From Hyphomicrobiales bacterium (lineage in GTDB: Bacteria > Pseudomonadota > Alphaproteobacteria > Rhizobiales > Aestuariivirgaceae): a DNA stretch of 7,391 nt. The DNA lies in assembly GCA_012032065.1 (NCBI GenBank), contig JAAURV010000154.1, positions 1 to 7,391 of the forward strand, given 5' to 3'. Every line of letters starts with the position of its first letter. Position 1 is the stretch's first letter. This document shows positions 6,142 through 7,391 of the stretch, piece by piece. The notes beneath the pieces are model-generated. The model ran no database searches. It was not told the origin of the DNA and was given only the letters and a program-made list of their open reading frames with translations. A program made the translations under genes and the position numbers.

Positions 6142-6768
6142 ATGAGTCGCTTCATCACCTTCGAAGGCGGGGAAGGCGCCGGGAAATCGACGCAGATTAC
6201 CGCGCTGTCGGAAAGATTGCGCGCCATGGGCCGCGACGTCGCGGTAACGCGCGAACCAGGCGGCACGCCAGAGGCGGAGGAGGTGCGCTCGCTGCTCGTC
6301 AACGGCGACGCCAAGCGCTGGTCTCCAGAGGCCGAAGCGCTTCTGAACTATGCCGCGCGCGATCATCATTTGCGCAATGTCATTCGCCCCGCGCTCGCAA
6401 ATGGCGCAATTGTTCTGTGCGACCGTTTTATGGACTCAACACGCGTCTATCAGGGTTACGCCGGCGGCTGCCCGATGCGTTTCATCGACACGCTTGAAAC
6501 GACAATCGTCGGCGAAACCCGGCCGCACCTCACCTTGATCTTCGATCTCGATCCCGAAGTCGGACTGGCCCGCGCGGCCGCGAGATCGAATGGCCGCGAA
6601 AACCGCTACGAAAGCAAAGGCCTCGCGCACCATGCTTTGATCCGTGACGGATTCCGTGCCATTGCCAAGGCGGAGCCGGAACGCTGCCGGCTGATCGACG
6701 CGTCCATGCCCGAAAGCGAGGTCGCGCGCGCTGTTTGGAATGCGGTCAAGGACAAGACTGGTGGCTGA
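6142..6768 (+). CDS. tmk: thymidylate kinase
   Basis: A cytoplasmic 208-residue kinase that phosphorylates dTMP to dTDP with ATP, required for dTTP supply. The P-loop is FEGGEGAGKST (residues 7-17, K15). The TREPGG block (36-41) and CDRFMDST with D94-R95 (dTMP-binding region) are present. The lid region ARAAARSNGRENRYESK (143-159) is rich in arginine, as in the E. coli-type enzyme whose lid supplies the catalytic Arg. Length is normal and the frame is intact. It starts 6 bases after the carboxypeptidase stop and overlaps the start of holB by 8 bases, so translation of the three is likely coupled. The pairing of tmk with holB is common in bacteria and joins dTTP supply with the replicase clamp loader. 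Confidence 0.97.
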   Translation: MSRFITFEGGEGAGKSTQITALSERLRAMGRDVAVTREPGGTPEAEEVRSLLVNGDAKRWSPEAEALLNYAARDHHLRNVIRPALANGAIVLCDRFMDSTRVYQGYAGGCPMRFIDTLETTIVGETRPHLTLIFDLDPEVGLARAAARSNGRENRYESKGLAHHALIRDGFRAIAKAEPERCRLIDASMPESEVARAVWNAVKDKTGG

Positions 6769-7391
6769 AGAAAAGGAAGACCCGCGCGAGACACCGTGGC
6801 ACCCGCGCCATGCCCAACATATTCGCGGCCACAAACAGGCGAGAGACACGATCTCCGCCGCTTTCGCCTCTGGCAAAGCCCATCACGCCTGGCTGTTCGC
6901 AGGCCCACGCGGTGTCGGCAAGTCAACACTTGCATACGCGCTGGCACGCGGCATTCTTTCGGGCCTTCCGCCAGCGGAGTACTTCGCTCACGAGCCAGTC
7001 GGCCAGCACGCCAAATGGATCGCCGCCAAGGCCCATCCCGATTTGAAAGTTCTCGAACGCCGCTGGGACGACAAGAAGCTCAAAACCGAAATCGTCGTCG
7101 ACGGCGCGCGGGAATTGGGAGCGTTCCTCTCGTTGACATCAGGCGGCGGAACGTGGCGCATCGTCATCGTCGACGCCGGGGTCATCGAGCTCAAGCGCAC
7201 GATCGAGCGAGGCTTCGAACCTACCCGACTCTGCCCCGCGGCCGGATGCTCTGATCTGGAGCGAACTGCAGATAACCAATACCAATCCCGACGACAACAT
7301 TGCGATCGATGCGGCAAGAGCCGTGAGGACCAGCTGAATAGGCGCGGTCCGCACGAGCCGTCGGATCGGCACAACCTTGGTTGCGGCATCG
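6761..7391 (+). CDS. holB: DNA polymerase III delta' subunit, 5' part; family similarity ends at about 7177
   Basis: Delta' is a clamp-loader subunit of the replicase. The GTG start at 6761 overlaps the tmk stop by 8 bases and has AAGGA (6748-6752) 8 bases upstream. The N-terminus matches the family: HPRHAQHIRGHKQARDTI, HHAWLFAGPRGVGKSTLA with Walker A (GPRGVGKST, 48-56), the AHPDLKVLER block, and TWRIVIVDA (131-139) at Walker B. The Walker A Gly-Lys-Ser is intact, and no zinc-binding cysteine cluster lies between it and HPDL. After A139 the frame stays open to the window end but reads GVIELKRTIERGFEPT and Cys/Arg-rich sequence, without the expected NALLK-x-LEEPP block. That block is not in the other two frames either, so this is not a one-base slip. 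The normal protein is over 300 residues, so the last two thirds are missing or replaced. Confidence 0.85.
   Translation, partial: MAEEKEDPRETPWHPRHAQHIRGHKQARDTISAAFASGKAHHAWLFAGPRGVGKSTLAYALARGILSGLPPAEYFAHEPVGQHAKWIAAKAHPDLKVLERRWDDKKLKTEIVVDGARELGAFLSLTSGGGTWRIVIVDAGVIELKRTIERGFEPTRLCPAAGCSDLERTADNQYQSRRQHCDRCGKSREDQLNRRGPHEPSDRHNLGCGI
7178..7391. other. unassigned end segment that does not continue holB
   Basis: These 214 bases follow the point where holB similarity is lost. On the minus strand a frame is open from the right edge (VVPIRRLVRTAPIQLV...) with a hydrophobic stretch LTALAASIAMLSSGLVLVIC that could be a membrane helix, then SGRFEASLDRALELDDPG. Its third codon positions are about 70 percent G or C, as expected of a real gene here. 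A plus-strand frame ending at TGA within PDALIWSELQITNT...AARAVRTS has a similar third-position composition, so coding strand is undecided. I recognise neither. It could be DNA from another locus joined by rearrangement or misassembly. Confidence 0.4.

Overview
The window looks like chromosomal DNA from a GC-rich alphaproteobacterium, probably of the Hyphomicrobiales (Rhizobiales) type. The clues are high GC content with GC-rich third codon positions, the gene order rlpA - D-Ala-D-Ala carboxypeptidase - tmk - holB that is familiar from that group, a DUF2147/Sel1 periplasmic pair, and a CtrA-like half-site upstream of rlpA. No genus can be named from the sequence alone. I see no insertion sequence, CRISPR array, phage gene or plasmid gene, and no gene-free stretch longer than 300 bases.

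Left part (1-2580, all on the minus strand, read from right to left): a class II aldolase/adducin-family protein, then tRNA-Ser(UGA), then a DenD-like D-erythronate dehydrogenase (NAD-dependent epimerase/dehydratase fold), then an EamA/DMT-type multi-pass transporter cut by the window edge. The aldolase-like, dehydrogenase and transporter genes suggest small sugar-acid metabolism. That is an inference from family and proximity, not proof of one pathway.

Middle (2674-3848, plus strand): two secreted proteins in a tight pair, a DUF2147 protein with four cysteines in two C-x4-C pairs and a five-repeat Sel1/TPR-like protein.

Right part (3969-7391, plus strand): a cell-envelope/replication cluster. 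A 120-base leader carries a TTAACCAT element, two mutually exclusive hairpins and a G-rich tract. It leads into rlpA (lipoprotein, double-psi beta-barrel lytic transglycosylase plus SPOR domain), a PBP5/6-type D-Ala-D-Ala carboxypeptidase, tmk and holB. The last three are very tightly packed (6-base gap, then an 8-base overlap).

The most striking property of the window is that its genes are broken. Three genes (EamA transporter, denD, rlpA) each lose frame at a short homopolymer, and each is restored by changing one base. holB stops resembling its family at about 7177, just after the Walker B region, and the last 214 bases do not contain the rest of holB in any frame. Sequencing or assembly error is the simplest explanation for the frameshifts, and a chimeric or rearranged end for holB, but real decay cannot be excluded. 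I found no convincing new biological system. The best biological leads are the leader of rlpA and the aldolase-family protein that lacks the usual catalytic glutamate.
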